Shown: positions 62,397 to 64,000 of the stretch, piece after piece
Layout: each line of letters opens with the position of its first letter
Position numbering within the stretch: the first letter of the stretch is position 1
DNA from: an uncultured Acetatifactor sp.
GTDB lineage: Bacteria; Bacillota; Clostridia; Lachnospirales; Lachnospiraceae
DNA length: 64,000 nucleotides
Reading direction: 5' to 3'
NCBI GenBank assembly: GCA_910578185.1
Contig: CAJTPN010000005.1
Coordinates: 75,160 to 139,159 of the forward strand
The notes under the pieces: generated by a model
What the model saw: only the letters and a program-made list of their open reading frames with translations
Databases searched by the model: none
Told to the model about the DNA's origin: nothing
Made by a program: the position numbers and the translations under genes

Positions 62397-62421
62397 TTTT
62401 GTCCGCACATTACGGACAAAA
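62397..62421. repeat. Perfect inverted repeat, terminator or operator
   Basis: TTTTGTCCG and CGGACAAAA form a perfect 9-bp dyad with a 7-nt centre. It lies 24 bp after the GH105-type stop codon (terminator position) but has no U-tract, so an operator for the transporter promoter is an alternative. Confidence 0.6.
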
Positions 62422-62444
62422 CACTTTGTATACCGCCCCTCTTT

Positions 62445-63551
62445 TTATCTTCTGCAAAGCTTCAAATACTGCGCGTAAGCCATAAAAGTAGCCGCTATGC
62501 CCTTCCTGTCGTCCAAGGTTACCGGCTCCGACAGATAGTACGCGATCGTGCCGTCCCGCCTGCCTTCCTTAGGCCCCAGGCCCGCCACGCTGCAGTTATC
62601 CTTGAGATGTCCGTCCTCCAGTTTCTGTTCAATCACCGCTTCCAAAATTTCCTCGCCGATGTGACGATATTTTTCCTCCAGCAAAACCTTCAGTCTGCAA
62701 GCCTTCAAAATGGACGACGCCACCATAGACGACCCAGAAGTCTCTATGTAATTTCCCGCAATCTCCGGATGATCTACCACCTGATAAAAGAGTCCGCTCT
62801 CTTTGTCACGATGTCCAAGGATCCCTGCGATCCCTTCCTTATAAATATCCGACAACTGCCTGAAATGATCATAGACTCTGCCGTCCATCTCCTCCATGGT
62901 ATCCACCGTGGCAATCAAAAACCAGGCAATCGCCCTGAGCCAGAAATTCGCCGAACAGCCTGTTTCGGAATCTGCCCAGAAAATGCTTCGGGATTCATCA
63001 TAACCATGATAGAACAACCCCTTCTCCCGGTTAAACATCTTTTCCCTCACCAATTCAAACTGCCCGCAAATATCCACATACCTGTCTTTGCCGCCATACC
63101 TAGTATTGTACGCCATATAAAAGGGCTGGGCCATAAAAAGCCCATCCAGCCACACCTGATTAGGGTATATCTTCTTATGCCAGAAATTCCCCGCCGTTAT
63201 CCTGGGCTGCTCCATCAGCTGTGAAAGCAAAATTTCCGCCGCTTTCTTATATTTTTCTTCCCCTGTCTGTTCATAGGCAAAGAGTACCGCTCTGCCCGGA
63301 GCGATGTTATCCAGATTAAAGTCTTCCCGTTTATAAAAACCAATGCCGCCCTCATGATCTATGTATAAATTCATATACTCCACTACGAAATCCCGAAAAC
63401 ACTGATTTCCTGTAGCCTCGTACAACTGTATGGCGGCAGTCAGAATACATCCGTCCTCATAATTCCACTTATCCAGCCTGACTTTGCTTAAATCCTTATA
63501 AAAATCCTCTATGAACCGTTCCAATTTTTCCACATTTGCCTGCTTTAACAT
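62445..63551 (-). CDS. GH105-type unsaturated glycuronyl/rhamnogalacturonyl hydrolase
   Basis: 368 residues, cytoplasmic (no signal). The GH88/GH105 hallmarks are WNYEDGCILTAAIQLYEATG near residue 30, NQVWLDGLFMAQPFYMAY with the catalytic Asp, and a SANFWLRAIAWFLIATVDTM helix plus YIETSGSSMVASSILKA. It hydrates the double bond left by polysaccharide lyases on the terminal uronic acid, freeing the next sugar (YesR/YteR activity on rhamnogalacturonan I). ATG 63551 has GGGAGG 6 nt upstream; the ORF start at 63578 overlaps the promoter -10. It is first gene of the locus, separate from the transporter operon by 268 bp. Confidence 0.88.
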   Translation of the reverse strand: MLKQANVEKLERFIEDFYKDLSKVRLDKWNYEDGCILTAAIQLYEATGNQCFRDFVVEYMNLYIDHEGGIGFYKREDFNLDNIAPGRAVLFAYEQTGEEKYKKAAEILLSQLMEQPRITAGNFWHKKIYPNQVWLDGLFMAQPFYMAYNTRYGGKDRYVDICGQFELVREKMFNREKGLFYHGYDESRSIFWADSETGCSANFWLRAIAWFLIATVDTMEEMDGRVYDHFRQLSDIYKEGIAGILGHRDKESGLFYQVVDHPEIAGNYIETSGSSMVASSILKACRLKVLLEEKYRHIGEEILEAVIEQKLEDGHLKDNCSVAGLGPKEGRRDGTIAYYLSEPVTLDDRKGIAATFMAYAQYLKLCRR

Positions 63552-63576
63552 ATCTGTCCTCCCAACCGTTTTTTTC

Positions 63577-63585
63577 ATTATATCA
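63577..63585 (-). promoter_or_regulatory. Promoter of GH105-type gene
   Basis: Minus-strand TGATATAAT is a perfect extended -10, about 25 nt upstream of the ATG at 63551; the -35 region is poor, suggesting activator control. Confidence 0.6.
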
Positions 63586-63606
63586 TGTATATACCATCAC
63601 AAGAAT

Positions 63607-63666
63607 TGCTTTTTTTGCTTCATATCTGCTTTTTTGCCTATAATTCATTGCATAAATTGCTTTTTT
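63607..63666 (-). repeat. Three phased AAAAAAGCA direct repeats
   Basis: On the minus strand AAAAAAGCA occurs at about 63607, 63627 and 63658. Spacings of 20 and 31 bp approximate two and three helical turns, placing the copies on one face of the DNA just upstream of the promoter at 63577. They may bend DNA or bind an activator such as an AraC protein. Confidence 0.5.
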
Positions 63667-63868
63667 ATTTTCATAATTTTTATTCTATTTGTACAAAAAA
63701 TCGAAGCATAAACCTTTTTCCCTCATCATTATTTCTGTAAAACAATAAGATGTCTCCATCATACGCACATCATTTTTATTTTCAACACAGCAATTTAAAC
63801 AATTCTATATCTCCTCGATTCATGCCACAATTAAACCAACAACAAGAAACCGCTCACACCCCGTCCCA

Positions 63869-64000
63869 AAGCAGATGCGCCGGGCGGAAGTTCAGGCGCT
63901 GCAAGCGATTGAACTTCCATCCCCGGAAAGGGCGCTGATGCGTAGAGACGACACTGGAAACAGTCTCGAAGCAGATGCGCCGGGTGGAAGTTCAGGCGCT
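63869..64000. repeat. Non-coding repeat with 100-bp period, incomplete at window end
   Basis: A 32-nt block (AAGCAGATGCGCCGGG, then one C/T difference, then GGAAGTTCAGGCGCT) occurs at 63869-63900 and again at 63969-64000, exactly 100 bp apart; the second copy is cut by the window end. Inside the unit GGAAGTTCA (63886-63894) and TGAACTTCC (63910-63918) form a 9-bp dyad. A period of 100 is not divisible by 3, against a coding repeat. Confidence 0.75.

Larger units (their letters stand above)
63552..64000. other. Intergenic region upstream of GH105-type gene
   Basis: 449 bp to the window end with no gene seen. It holds the GH105 promoter, three phased A-tract direct repeats at 63607-63666, an AT-rich stretch (63680-63830) and the start of a 100-bp-period repeat from 63869. 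Short ORFs on the plus strand here look random. Confidence 0.6.

Noticed and set aside
63869..64000. CRISPR array
   Set aside because: Only two repeat copies with a 68-nt gap and no cas genes; the unit has a dyad and a 100-bp period instead.

Overview
The window reads as chromosomal DNA of a Gram-positive, spore-lineage, motile anaerobe, most likely a Lachnospiraceae-type member of the Clostridia. This rests on a Spo0A-type DNA-binding protein, Mbl next to flagellar rod genes, a CdaA-CdaR-GlmM cluster, FtsEX with an M23 hydrolase and an S41 protease, YerB/DUF3048 and DUF5696 proteins, and sugar ABC transporters without a dedicated ATPase. Ribosome binding sites are strong (GGAGG type) and nearly all genes lie on the minus strand, so transcription runs from high to low coordinates. 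No rRNA, tRNA, CRISPR array, resistance gene or complete insertion sequence was seen.

Region 1 (1-10740) is a surface-polysaccharide operon. An extended -10 promoter at 10723-10728 and a structured leader precede two membrane proteins, a GT2, a polyprenyl-phosphate sugar transferase (second promoter just before it), a Wzz-like chain-length protein fused to a degenerate kinase-like domain, a GT2, an EpsG-type polymerase, two GT4-like transferases and a GT2 cut by the window edge. Just upstream lie a stand-alone Spo0A C-terminal domain gene with a perfect 0A box in its promoter region and a GtrB-like GT2.

Region 2 (12600-41300) is mostly core genome. It holds a YerB-like lipoprotein, HPr, glmM-cdaR-cdaA with three small upstream genes, comF, recD2, a flgJ-like/flgG/flgF-like/mbl cluster, uvrBA with two LexA-type boxes flanking the promoter, a three-module leucine-rich-repeat surface protein, and ftsE-ftsX-M23-S41, followed by a CdaR/PucR-like regulator and a YjfB-type motility protein.

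Region 3 (41300-43080) is a small decayed accessory patch. It has a perfect-consensus promoter driving a purine-rich transcript of about 160 nt with no sizeable ORF (candidate sRNA), a Cys-rich small ORF, a DUF4274-like gene, a frameshifted membrane protein gene, and a group II intron 5' fragment lying directly behind a terminator hairpin.

Region 4 (43180-63580) is a carbohydrate-utilisation locus: a GH105-type unsaturated glycuronyl hydrolase, an unusually large membrane-anchored solute-binding protein fused to carbohydrate-binding-like domains with two permeases, an NHL/TPR membrane protein, a YIP1 protein, a DUF5696 lipoprotein, a second permease pair with its own binding lipoprotein, an AraC regulator, a GH95-type enzyme and a second six-hairpin glycosidase. 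Pectin-derived (rhamnogalacturonan-like) oligosaccharides are a reasonable guess for the substrate. The window ends in an incomplete 100-bp-period non-coding repeat.
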